From Siphonodentalium dalli (Eukaryota; Mollusca; Scaphopoda; Gadilida; Siphonodentaliidae): DNA of 64,000 nucleotides. This document shows, in pieces, positions 38,011 through 48,030 of this stretch. The DNA lies in the NCBI GenBank assembly GCA_032622095.1, contig CP136069.1, forward strand, positions 201,918,690 through 201,982,689, written 5' to 3'. Within the stretch, counting starts at the first letter, position 1. Every line of letters starts with the position of its first letter. The notes beneath the pieces are model-generated. The model searched no databases. It was not told where the DNA came from and saw only the letters and a program-made list of their open reading frames with translations. The position numbers and the translations under genes are program-made.

Positions 38011-39557
38011 CTATACGGTCGTTTTCTTAAGAGATTGTGATGACAGTTTACTGTAAATGTATGAGCTTTCGTGGTTGTTATAAGCCATGTACATGCCGCC
38101 AGCTTAATAGCGGATGGTAAATTATACTGAGGGTAAATGGCTATAGGGCAATTTGTGGCGGTATTTTTTGTATCATTGGTGAATATGTTGAGTAGGCAGT
38201 TATGATTATGTGATGCGGCGATTGAAATTTTTTGAATTTTACAATATGGTAATTTGTTTAAAATACACGGGTGATTGTCACCAATGGTGGTATATTTGGA
38301 TCGGTCGGGAGATAATAGCAGGTAGTTATGAGTAATATCGATTCGGGCAACTGTATATTTATTGTTGTGTCTGAGTCTTGGGTCTCGAGGGTCTAATGGA
38401 TAAAAAAATGGTATAGCGCGGAATATGTCAAACTGCATTCTGATATCGCGTAAGTAAATTGTTATGGTAATGATTAGTCTGCTGTCTGTGAGTATGGTTT
38501 GTGTCTTCAAATGTTGGTAATATTTTGCAATTCCCGATTCTATGTGGAATGGTAACTTCAAATGGGCTGGAAGTAATTTCGTTATACTGTCAAGTGTCTT
38601 TTTTAAATGTATTGGGCTTATGATCTCCGGTGTAAATCGGTGGTTAATTAGAGAGGCAATTTGAACTTTAAGATGTCGCAAATATAATTTTGCTTGGATA
38701 ACATCTTGTTGTATTTCATGTAATATTACTAGAAACTTAGCGTTGATGATTGTGAATATTTCAATTGTATGTACGTGTTTTTGAGTTCGATGTGTTTCTT
38801 TTCGAAGTGTGGCTTGAATATTGGATATTGTTGTTGATAATGTGTTGACTCGTTGGCGATTTTCGTTTGAAATGACGCGTGTGATATTCATGATAGAATA
38901 AGCGGTTTGAGTATCGTGTTGGATTTTTTTTTGGTTTTGGTAGAGGGTTCGTATGTTATCTTCTACATGTGTAATATCTGACATCGAAGGGGTGCCGAAT
39001 AGAAACTTGGCGATGTCGCTTATTACGGGTAATATTGCTCGTTTGAGTCTTTTGGTATTATGGAGTTGATAATAATTATGATATTCATATTGGATTTGTT
39101 TTGTTTCCGTGAGAGCCGCTGCTAATTCAGTTTGTAAATCTGTCAAAATGTTGATGAGATTAAAGTTAATGTTATTTGTCTCGTTCCTGAATGGAGGTTT
39201 GTTATGGTGATATGTGCTTTGATGAAACGTGGCACAAATGCTATTGAGTTTATTTTGGGCCATCCTTATGTCGGTAGCGAGTCTTGCTATGTAGGTATAA
39301 TATGGTGTAAGTTCGATGAGAAAACTGAGATCCCAATTTTCATTTGAGACAGCAATTTGCCGGTGATGCAAAAATAACATGTTCTGTCGAGTTAACATAG
39401 CGTCACTAGTTTGAAAGCCGATGATAAGTATGAAGAGGGTCGCTTTAACGAAGTTTTCTGTGGGCTTCATATCGCTTGCACCCATATAAGTAAAAATATA
39501 GGTGTGTATTAGCGGGTTAGCCGGTATCTGATTATAAAGATAGATTCGCGTGGACAT
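37980..39557 (-). CDS. env: Env-like glycoprotein, main ectodomain
   Basis: A 525-codon ORF. A signal peptide follows the internal Met at residue 30 (39470): FVKATLFILIIGF. A furin-type site RLKR (residues 170-173) is followed by a hydrophobic stretch AILPVISDIAKFLFGT, which is the arrangement of baculovirus F / errantivirus class I fusion glycoproteins. A predicted long helical region, several N-x-T/S sites and clustered Cys follow. The ORF ends at 37980 in residues out of frame; the membrane anchor lies in another frame (37282-38010). It would be delivered to the cell surface if intact; this copy is broken. Confidence 0.85.
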   Translation of the reverse strand: MSTRIYLYNQIPANPLIHTYIFTYMGASDMKPTENFVKATLFILIIGFQTSDAMLTRQNMLFLHHRQIAVSNENWDLSFLIELTPYYTYIARLATDIRMAQNKLNSICATFHQSTYHHNKPPFRNETNNINFNLINILTDLQTELAAALTETKQIQYEYHNYYQLHNTKRLKRAILPVISDIAKFLFGTPSMSDITHVEDNIRTLYQNQKKIQHDTQTAYSIMNITRVISNENRQRVNTLSTTISNIQATLRKETHRTQKHVHTIEIFTIINAKFLVILHEIQQDVIQAKLYLRHLKVQIASLINHRFTPEIISPIHLKKTLDSITKLLPAHLKLPFHIESGIAKYYQHLKTQTILTDSRLIITITIYLRDIRMQFDIFRAIPFFYPLDPRDPRLRHNNKYTVARIDITHNYLLLSPDRSKYTTIGDNHPCILNKLPYCKIQKISIAASHNHNCLLNIFTNDTKNTATNCPIAIYPQYNLPSAIKLAACTWLITTTKAHTFTVNCHHNLLRKRPYRITILPPSQR

Positions 39558-40177
39558 GGCTTTTATGGGTTAACTGGTTTAATTAATCGATGAGATTTTT
39601 CGGCCGGTGTAAGTTGTAATGTCATTCTCAGATTACTGTGTAAAATTGGTACCCCCAGAAATCGACGAAATATGACGTCACGCGATGCCAGTGTGTGTAC
39701 CAATTAGCCGCGCTGCGTGCGCTAGGCATGTCGACGAAGGTAATTAGTGGTATAGCGGTATAAATGCGTTGGCCATTACGGCTGTGAATTATCTTTGATA
39801 GCTGTTTGTGCCTATATAATTTAACGTGGGCTACATCGTGCTAATGCAGATTGGTTTCATTGAAAATATCACATGGACATCTGAATGTGAACGACAAGTG
39901 GTATTGCTGTATTATTTATAAAATGTATGTGTCATAGGGTGTAGGTATACCAACAGTCATGTCAATATGGATATCAAAAGGCATATGAATAAATGCGTAT
40001 TGTGTACTGCTATATATAGGTTCTTATTGCTATATTTGACATGATTATTGGCGGAAATATTTGTTGATTGTATAGTATAAGGGGAGTGCAATTGACGCAT
40101 GGAATAGTAGTTCTATCTATATTGTAATGATAATATTTGATCGCGCATTGTCAAGCGGCTCTGGTTATCTTGGCGGT

Positions 40178-40218
<41 letters not shown>
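40178..40218. repeat. Poly(G)/poly(C) tract of 41
   Basis: An uninterrupted run of 41 G on the plus strand, so poly(C) in the element RNA, about 0.6 kb upstream of env. A shorter G-run is at about 41209. Confidence 0.9.
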
Positions 40219-40219
<1 letters not shown>

Positions 40220-40925
40220 ATGTATACAATATCGTCGTGTTGGGAGATATATTGCATGGTGATCTATATCGGTAGCATTGTATATGAATGGTAATTGTAT
40301 GTTCCTATTTAATTGTATTGATATATTTGAAAAAATGTGTTCCTGACGTGATATTTTGTTCCTGGACAAATTATATCGGAAATTTGTATTCCGTTGTCCT
40401 ATTGGAACAACTCGATGATTGTACGTGTGTGGGATTTGGATGAAGAAACTTGATGCTTCTATATACGTGGGTTCTATACATCGTTTCGCCTTAATGAATA
40501 GTAATGGTAGTATGAACTGATGTTGGACATGTGTTAATTTGAGTTATAAGATCCGATATAGGGCGTATATGAATATGTTATTAATGACAGTTAATCATTG
40601 GCAAGTATATTTGACAATAATATATGGGGTAGGGAAGAATATGAAAAATATTGCTTAAGGACTGACAATATTTTTGTCGTTTGGGATAAAGTGCACACGG
40701 TGAGCCTATTTTGGCACTGTATATGCACATTTTGGTAAGCGGCGGTATTGGGTGAAGTTTGAACGTGAATTTCGTGTTCACGTGTATTGGATTTTTGTTT
40801 TATGCACGATATAGATGCATGTGGGGTCCGTGTATTGCGCGTTACATGTATGTAAGAGTGAGCTTCAGTTAGCTCTGTACATGTATCAGGGATTTTTATG
40901 CACGATTGTGCACTGTGTGTTCTAT

Positions 40926-41190
40926 ACATGTTAAGTTAACTGGGCCTTGATTGGCCGTTAACATGTACGTTGTATTTGGAGATTTTCTTGTGGAAGGGCG
41001 TTCGGGTATCATGGGAATTGGATGGGGAATGGTATATGAGGATTTGATGGGTAACTGTGTACACACGTTTGTCGTGTGTTATAGGTTACATGTTAAGTTA
41101 ATTAGGCCTTGATTGGCCGTTAACATGTACGTTATTGGGAATTTCTTGTGGAAGGGGGTTTGGGTGTTATGGAAATTGGATGGGGAATTG
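40926..41190. repeat. Duplicated hairpin-bearing segment, about 105 bp, in the pol-env gap
   Basis: Copies at 40926-41035 and 41088-41190. Each starts ACATGTTAAGTTAA and folds back on TTAACATGT about 30 bp later. Confidence 0.75.
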
Positions 41191-41537
41191 TATCTCACTA
41201 GATACGTGGGGGGGGGGGGGGTAAGCGTACTAAATCGTTAAGGAAGGTTCACCTATCGGTGTTCATGTCATAATAATTGGTGTGTGTGTGTCACTTAAGT
41301 TTGATATTATGATACACTTGTGAGGTTGTGAACCTTGGTTAATTATTTCATCTAAATAGGATTATTTGAGTTTGATGAATAATTATGGATAGTTTTGGTT
41401 ATGTTATGAGGCAGATAAATTGGCTGGGTAATGTTTGTTTATGTTATTAGTTTATGTTGAAATATTCCTATTTGTTGATATGATACTTGTGTAACATATT
41501 TTTATTGTATTTATTTATTTTTTTTTTTTTTGAGGGA

Positions 41538-41587
41538 AGCAAGTTTAGCCCTGTGTGCATGGTGCACCGATGCACACTGGGCTTGCT
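41538..41587 (-). other. Strong hairpin with self-complementary loop GGTGCACC
   Basis: Three stacked helices (AGCAAG/CTTGCT, CCC/GGG, GTGTGCAT/ATGCACAC) close a 9-nt loop that contains the 8-nt palindrome GGTGCACC at 41561-41568. A T-run lies next to it (41518-41531). It lies in the non-coding gap between pol and env of the element. Confidence 0.85.
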
Positions 41588-41790
41588 AGTAGTGAGTTAT
41601 AATCTGATTATTAGATGATGTTTAGTGTGTTAATTTATAATTGGACATTATGTGTAGATGTCTCGAAGAGATATTGCTTGAAAGCAGGTGAAATAAAATT
41701 TAGTGGGGGAAGGAGGGTGTGGGGGCGGGGGGAGTCTAATGGTGACTTTCATATTAGGATTGGGAAATAGTGAATATCTGGGTGATGCAT

Positions 41791-42260
41791 GCCGTGGTTA
41801 ATATTCCACACGCCATATAATAAAAGGCGTTTAGTGGCAGTTTTAGGGTGTCATGACCTAAAATAAGGTCGGACAAATGTCCGTAACAATGAGATAGGGA
41901 TTGGGGAAGTGTTGTTGATGGGAGAAATGCCGTGGTTTATGTACCAATCGCTCTATAATGAAGAGCGTTTTGTGGCGGTATTTATGGTTTCATGGCCTCA
42001 AATAAGGTCGGACAATTGTCCGTAACAATGAGGTAGGGATTGGGGAAGTGTTGTTGATGGGAGAAATGCCGTGGTTTATGTACCAATCGCTCTATAATGA
42101 AGAGCGTTTTGTGGCGGTATTTATGGTTTCATGGCCTCAAATAAGGTCGGACAAATGTCCGTAACAATGAGGTAGGGATTGGGGAAGTGTTGTTGATGGG
42201 AGAAATGCCGTGGTTTATGTACCAATCGCTCTATAATAAAGAGCGTTGTTTGGCAGGAGG
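41791..42260. repeat. 139-bp tandem repeat (3.4 copies) in the pol-env gap
   Basis: Copies start near 41791, 41929, 42068 and 42207. The last three starts are nearly identical, while the first unit is diverged. Each holds a short inverted pair (CGCTCTATAATGAAGAGCG) and GGTCGGACAA(A/T)TGTCC. Confidence 0.85.
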
Positions 42261-42446
42261 GGGTAGTTATATTGAGGGAAATATGCCGTGATCACTGTAT
42301 AACCTACTGTATAATATATAGTGTATTGTAGCGTTCGTTTGCTATGTCAATGAATATATGATTGAGTTAAGCATATTGGAGGGAATGGAAATGTAACTGA
42401 GTCATGAACGGGAGTTTGCCATATTTCGGAGATTGGTGCGAGAGAC

Positions 42447-42714
42447 AATGATCGACATATTGGCATGTTTCGTGAATAAACAATTATTCAAAGACGCCGA
42501 GTGTCAGTCATTAGCGAAAGATATATATTACATGTCGGTTAAATTTACTTCGGCATCATGACTCAATTTACACCTGTTAGAATGATCGACAGATTGGTAT
42601 GTTTCGTGAATAAACAATTATTTAAAGACGCCGAGTGTCAGTCATTAGCGAAAGATATATATTACATGTCGGTTAAATTTACTTCGGCATCATGACTCAA
42701 TGTACACCTGTTAG
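42447..42714. repeat. 134-bp direct duplication downstream of pol
   Basis: Two near-identical copies, starting at 42447 and 42581 with AATGATCGACA and ending at ACACCTGTTAG. Confidence 0.85.
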
Positions 42715-42828
42715 CGATAATTGAATTAGAGATTTGGGAAACGGGACGATGCCCTGTTTGATATATATACTAATAAAAGTTATGTAAACTATCTATCATT
42801 AGTGATTGTGAAGTATTTTGATACATAA

Positions 42829-43960
42829 TTATGAATGTTCGATATCAGTTGTCATCTGATATAAATCATATGTTTCCGTACTTTCGTTTGACCAATTCGT
42901 CGAACGGCTGTCGGGTGATGTATATTGGAAGGAATTAGAAAACGATGAATCTTTAGGCGTGTGTTTGTTTGATGGTGTATATAATTTACGATGCCGGCCG
43001 CGTTTGTTATCTGCGCGATCCGATTTTGTGTCTGGCGTCGTACTATAAGAATTTTGTGTAATTAATTTGTGTTTTATGACATTTGGTTCCTGTGTTTGGG
43101 GCCTAGATTGGTCGCTGGGTGAAACATCCGGGGGTGATTGGCTGTCTGTTTTATTAAAATGTTTCGAAGCCATGAGTCTGTTGGCTAATTCAGCCAATGG
43201 TATTGAAGAGCTGTCGTCTGTGTTTGAGCGCTCAAGTTGAGCGCGCTTAATTGCCGTGGTTTTGAGGTCATCGTCTGATTCCAATGTGGATTGAGAGCTA
43301 TTATTATCGACACTGGCTTCACTCGGTGGAAATGCAAATCGATTATGTCGTTTATTTTTTAAGTGATTGGGAATTTGAGTTGTAGGCCAATCAACGGGGG
43401 ATGGTTTGATGTGTTTAGCATGTGATTTTGTTAATTTAGCAGATAGGTCATGTCTTAATATGTAAGATATGGGGCCTGTCTGTTTCAAGATACGCCAAAA
43501 CGGCTCATATTTAAATGAAAATTTGTGATTTGGTTGGTGGATTTTGTAATAGACGGATTGGCCTATTTTAAAGGTTGGAATAGATCCACCTTTGTTCTGT
43601 TTGTGGTTGCGAGAGGCTGTTTCGAGAAGAGATTTTGTAGTTTTAAAAATAATGTGTTGATTTTGAAGCGTGGTGGCTAAAAAATCCTCTCCTAAATACT
43701 TTTCTCTGTGTGTTAAAATTCGGTCTATGCTTATCTGTGGTTCTCTAAAAAAAGTTAGAAAAAATGGTGAATGTGTATGTACACTGGAACAATGGAAGTT
43801 CATTGCTTGTGATGCATAATTTAGATATAGGTCCCAATTTTCTACATTTGCTTGGGTGATTGTTGAAATGATTGATGCTAGACTTTTATGCGAGGGTTCT
43901 GACTTACCATTACTTTGGGGTCTGTAGAACGAAGTGAGGCGGTGATTGATATGTAATATT
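42829..43960 (-). CDS. pol: Pol, integrase C-terminal part
   Basis: An open frame that resumes integrase with YRPQSNGKSE (catalytic Glu), passes the ATG at 43803, and includes a GPY/F-type module (FWRILKQTGPISYILRHD followed by HAKHIKPS). A long Ser/Thr/Asp-rich tail of about 170 residues without a recognised domain follows to the stop. The tail is unusual for a gypsy integrase. Confidence 0.8.
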
Positions 43961-46328
43961 TACAAAATTCAGTGAAGGTAGAGTTTGCAAACTCGGACCC
44001 ATTATCAGTTAATATTTCTTCAACTGATCCAAATAAAGTGAAATACTCTGAATTCAATCTTTCTAAAATTGTATCTACCATTTTGTTAGGTAATGCGTAT
44101 GCTAAAGTATGTAATGAAAATTGATCAATAATAGTTAAGATAAATCTATTTCCTGACTGTGTTTTGGGGGAAAATGGTCCCATAAGATCGATAGCTATGA
44201 GTTGTCCTGGCCTTGATGGGGCAGTGACTGGTTGAAGCGGGATTTTTGGATTATAAGCATTTCGTTGTCGGCATGTATGACAATTGTTTATGTATGTGAC
44301 AATTTTTGCAAACAACTGAGGTGTGTAATATCTGTTCCGTATGATCGCGTATAGCGATTGTACCGCTCTATGGCCGAGACTGTGATATTGGGATATAACT
44401 TCTTGTGCTATTTTGTCCGTTATATATATTCGTAATTTAGGTATGTCATTATATATTGATATATAGTGTAGGATACCATCTTTGAGAATAAAGGTTTTTG
44501 CTAATTTTTCGGGTATATTTGTTGATTGCATTTGTTTGATAATCTCGGAGATTGTGTGGTCTCCTGATTGTTCATCTCTTATATTAGTTATAGGAGGAAT
44601 GACCGGGCTGTCGTCGAGATCAACTGGTGATTCGGAATCCGTTTTCTGTTTTGGTTTATTGTTTTGTTTTGAAAATTCCTGAATATCTTTCATGTCAAGT
44701 ATATTAATATCCTGTACAAGGGGATTGGTGGGTGGATTTGGGTCGCTATCGGTGCAAGAATTGATGCACGGGTGTGTGTCGGGGTTTATCCGACTGCAAA
44801 AATCTGCCGTAACATTGTTCGTGCCTTTAATATAAGTAATTTTTGGGTTCAATGCTGATATTTCCAAAAACCATTTTTGAATTTTTGTGTTTATCAGATC
44901 CTGTTTTTTAAACATGTGGATGAGGGGTAAGTGATCTGTTTTAATCTCTACTTGGGATCCTTGTAAGTAAAATTTAAATTGCCTTGCAAACGTATATATA
45001 GCGAATGCTTCTTTTTCCGTGACAGAATAATTCCTTTGTGATTTGTTAAGTTTTTTACTGGCGAACGCGATTTGTAGTTCAACGTGTTTATCATCTTGGC
45101 TATTAGCATATTGTGATAGTATCGCCCCGATACTATGTATAGATGCATCTACTGTCAGAATGAACAGTTTGTCGGGATTTGGGTAAGCTAAGATGGGGGC
45201 GGTTGCTAAGCTTTCTTTAAGCGCGTCGAACGCTGTTTGGCACGGCGCATCCCACACAAATTTAGCATATTTGGCTGTGAGTTTGATTAAAGGCAATGCC
45301 GTGGATGCGAAAGTAGGAGAATATGACCTGTAAAAATTAAGAATTCCCAGTAATCTGCGGACTTCTTTAACTGATTTCGGAGGTGGTAGAGACTTGATAA
45401 CTGAAATTTTTTCAGGGTCAGGGGATGTGCCCTTGTCGGAAATAATATGTCCTAAAAATTTGACTTGTGGTTGACAGAATTTAGATTTTGATAGTTTAAC
45501 TAATAAGCCGTACTCTCTGAGTCTGTCAAATAATTTTGTGAGCTGCTGTATATGCGTTTGAGGATCGGAACTATGACAGATGAGGTCATCGACAAATCCT
45601 TCCACGAATGGTAAATCGTGTAGGACCATGTTCATGAGTTTTAAAAAATACCCTGAGCTCGAGACATATCCCATCGGAGCTCTTTGATAACTGTATTGTC
45701 CTTCGGACGTATTCATAGTTAATATGGGGACAAGTTCGGGTTCGACCCCAATAACATGATAAGCATTTGATAGGTCGAAGATACTGAAAATTGTTGAGCC
45801 GAGTAACTTGGACGATATTTCTGTAAAACTAGGCATCGACCATTTTAATGGAATGGAAACATCGTTGAGTTTTCTGAGATCGATTACCAATCGATAATTG
45901 GGAGTACCATCGGGATTGGGTGTGGCTTTGCGTATGAGGAGACTGGGAAATCCCCACGATGAATGGGCAGTGGGTCTAATAATGTCTGCATCTAATAATT
46001 TTTTTATCTCAGCAGCCATAATTCGTTGTTTGTTCAGTGGCGTCGGATATTTTTTGCAAAAAATAGGTAAAGTATTTGGTTTGAGGTCGATTTTCATTTT
46101 AATTTTTGGACAATATCCTATCTTGTTTATGTCATTTGTAAAAACATCAGGGTATTGTGATACTAGTTGCAATATTTGCTGTTTAAGGTGTTGAGGTGCC
46201 ACGATATCATCGACAGATATAGGTTGAGTCTTGGTGACTGGAGGGTTAATGTCTTGCCGGTCACCTATGGTGTTTATACTGTGTTTGTTTGGCGGAGATG
46301 AGTTAATGTTTTGCTCATCGGATGCCGT
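43878..46328 (-). CDS. pol: Pol, reverse transcriptase - RNase H - integrase (ends at a frame change)
   Basis: Counting from the GTG at 46202: RT has IFDLSNAYHV (D143) and FVDDL (D205, D206; the usual first residue is Tyr). RNase H has LTVDASIHSIGA (D352), TEKEAF (E396/E398), KTDHLPL (D423) and TADFCSR (D467). Integrase has H607, H611, C641, C644 and the catalytic Asps in AIDLMGPF and ILTDNGSEF. The ORF ends in unrelated residues soon after FCKYY, before the catalytic Glu; the Glu-containing segment is found in another frame from about 43.96 kb. The frame is the same as protease across one UGA. Confidence 0.93.
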   Translation of the reverse strand, partial: TASDEQNINSSPPNKHSINTIGDRQDINPPVTKTQPISVDDIVAPQHLKQQILQLVSQYPDVFTNDINKIGYCPKIKMKIDLKPNTLPIFCKKYPTPLNKQRIMAAEIKKLLDADIIRPTAHSSWGFPSLLIRKATPNPDGTPNYRLVIDLRKLNDVSIPLKWSMPSFTEISSKLLGSTIFSIFDLSNAYHVIGVEPELVPILTMNTSEGQYSYQRAPMGYVSSSGYFLKLMNMVLHDLPFVEGFVDDLICHSSDPQTHIQQLTKLFDRLREYGLLVKLSKSKFCQPQVKFLGHIISDKGTSPDPEKISVIKSLPPPKSVKEVRRLLGILNFYRSYSPTFASTALPLIKLTAKYAKFVWDAPCQTAFDALKESLATAPILAYPNPDKLFILTVDASIHSIGAILSQYANSQDDKHVELQIAFASKKLNKSQRNYSVTEKEAFAIYTFARQFKFYLQGSQVEIKTDHLPLIHMFKKQDLINTKIQKWFLEISALNPKITYIKGTNNVTADFCSRINPDTHPCINSCTDSDPNPPTNPLVQDINILDMKDIQEFSKQNNKPKQKTDSESPVDLDDSPVIPPITNIRDEQSGDHTISEIIKQMQSTNIPEKLAKTFILKDGILHYISIYNDIPKLRIYITDKIAQEVISQYHSLGHRAVQSLYAIIRNRYYTPQLFAKIVTYINNCHTCRQRNAYNPKIPLQPVTAPSRPGQLIAIDLMGPFSPKTQSGNRFILTIIDQFSLHTLAYALPNKMVDTILERLNSEYFTLFGSVEEILTDNGSEFANSTFTEFCKYYISITASLRSTDPKVMVSQNPRIKV

Positions 46329-47576
46329 TCATATCATTTGCTCTTGAGTGCCAAATGCTTGTGCTATCACACGGCCTTTCCTAATTGACATATGTGACGC
46401 CGATTGGTTTTCTATCATGACGCAAATATTGGGATTATTTGCATCTGCTAGCGTGTCGGTTACATGTACATTTGGTTCGTGTTCGAAAATGGACATGTTA
46501 CCTTTGCCTATTCGGATTATAGGTGTGTTAAACATATCATTTGGCCCTATGAGTCTGCCTGTTATGATGGCGCATGAGTGGGGTGATAATGAAACGTTAT
46601 TTGTTGATCGGATTAGTGATGCAATGTGACCATCCCTTAACATCGGGTATAATTGATTCTGTATTCTGAATTTTTCTAGATCAAAGTAAAGTCTAATACT
46701 GTGTTGTTTCATAAAATCGCGCCCTAAAATGCAAGGACGTGACAAGGTTGCACATATGACAAATTTGTGAGTAAGAATGAGTTTTCCGATTCTAAATGTG
46801 AGATGTGTGGATCCAAAAACTTTCATTGGTGTACCATCGGCTGATGTGAGTAACACATGTTCTTTAATTAAAGGTGGTCGATTTGGCATGGATCTATAAA
46901 TGTCGTATTTCAAGCAACTGGTGGTTGCCCCGGAGTCTAATAGTGATCTAATCCGTTGTTTGTGTATTTTAATGATAGTTGAGCATGGTGTTTGGTTTAG
47001 AGCACCATCTGTCATATCACTTGGATATTTAAGTACTGGTATAGTGTGTTGTATGGGTTTGACTGGTGGTATTATAGGGTTAATTGCAGTATTGGAATGT
47101 GATTCGCGAGAACTGGTGCATGTTGATTTTCTTTTGAATGATGAGTAAGAATTAGTAATGTGTTGGTGCTTGGGCTTTTCAAGGCGATTCAGGGTTTTAA
47201 ATTGGGGAGGAAAGGTTAAATCCAGAAGTGGTGAGATAGACTTATTGGAAGAATTATGAAATCTGGGTTTCATAGAGGAACACCAGCTATGGCAGAAAGT
47301 GGTATGTGTTACGTGCCTGTGGCGAGGGAGATCAAGTGGAGGCCGCGTACGGTAATTAATATATCGTTGGTTTTGGCAGTTTGGTGGTAGCGTGGGGTAA
47401 TGATTAATGGACTGCAGCTGTGAATTATAGACTCTATGCTTTTGAGATTCGTATGTTCGATGATCTTTAGCATATCTATGATTGTGGTCGTATATTGTGC
47501 TAATTTGATGTGTTATTGGACTCATTGCCTTGCGTTGGTGGGTGGGGGTGAAATTTTTGATGCAATGAGTCCTCAT
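46329..47576 (-). CDS. pol: Pol, protease part
   Basis: A 415-codon frame entered by -1 slippage from gag. A basic linker of about 200 residues precedes the aspartic protease: LLDSGATTSCL (D214) and CILGRDFM (about residues 282-289). It is closed by UGA at 46331-46329, but the same frame continues into reverse transcriptase, so the stop is either a nonsense mutation or a readthrough site. Confidence 0.88.
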   Translation of the reverse strand: MRTHCIKNFTPTHQRKAMSPITHQISTIYDHNHRYAKDHRTYESQKHRVYNSQLQSINHYPTLPPNCQNQRYINYRTRPPLDLPRHRHVTHTTFCHSWCSSMKPRFHNSSNKSISPLLDLTFPPQFKTLNRLEKPKHQHITNSYSSFKRKSTCTSSRESHSNTAINPIIPPVKPIQHTIPVLKYPSDMTDGALNQTPCSTIIKIHKQRIRSLLDSGATTSCLKYDIYRSMPNRPPLIKEHVLLTSADGTPMKVFGSTHLTFRIGKLILTHKFVICATLSRPCILGRDFMKQHSIRLYFDLEKFRIQNQLYPMLRDGHIASLIRSTNNVSLSPHSCAIITGRLIGPNDMFNTPIIRIGKGNMSIFEHEPNVHVTDTLADANNPNICVMIENQSASHMSIRKGRVIAQAFGTQEQMI

Positions 47577-47585
47577 CTGTTTAAA
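47518..47585 (-). promoter_or_regulatory. Programmed -1 ribosomal frameshift signal (gag to pol)
   Basis: The slippery heptamer U-UUA-AAC lies in the gag frame at 47585-47579, with TTA and AAC as zero-frame codons. After a 6-nt spacer comes GGACTCATTGC (47572-47562), whose perfect complement GCAATGAGTCC is at 47528-47518: an 11-bp stem with a 33-nt loop. A slip of -1 leads straight into the pol frame (Q-M-R-T-H-C). All three canonical elements are present. Confidence 0.9.
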
Positions 47586-48030
47586 AATTGGTTGTTATTT
47601 TGAGCCCGACGTCTGCATTGGTCTGTGGTATGATTGTTTAATCTGCAGTATGTACAGAAGAGGAGTCGTTGAGCTGTTGTAGTATATCTTGCATCCATGG
47701 TCTGGATGCGGTTTGGATGGGAGACCCTTGGTTCAGAGTAGGGGTGGTGAGAATTTGAAGGTTGGCGCCTGTGGGGGTGATCATTGATTCGGTGTCTGTC
47801 CTTGGATTGACGGGGGTTGTAAGTGGATTGTGATGGCCCTCTTGGAATGTGCCGATGGTTATTGTCGATATCCATTGGTTGAGGGGATTGTAACTGTGGG
47901 AATTGGTTATAATCATTATGATGTTCACCGTAACGTAAGCGATAGCGTTGCCGAAGGTTCATTTCGCGTAGGGCGATATCAGTAGCTCTATCAAGCGTTA
48001 TGGGGTCTGAATTTAATACTAGAGTCGCGA
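47573..48030 (-). CDS. gag: Gag, C-terminal part with CCHC zinc knuckle
   Basis: The open frame continues the capsid end (SDPITLDRATDIALREM), then a basic, Arg/His/Asn/Pro-rich nucleocapsid and a C-X2-C-X4-H-X4-C knuckle (CTYCRLNNHTTDQC). It stops at UGA 47575-47573, overlapping the ATG-like start of pol. A -1 frameshift signal sits just before the stop. Confidence 0.85.
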
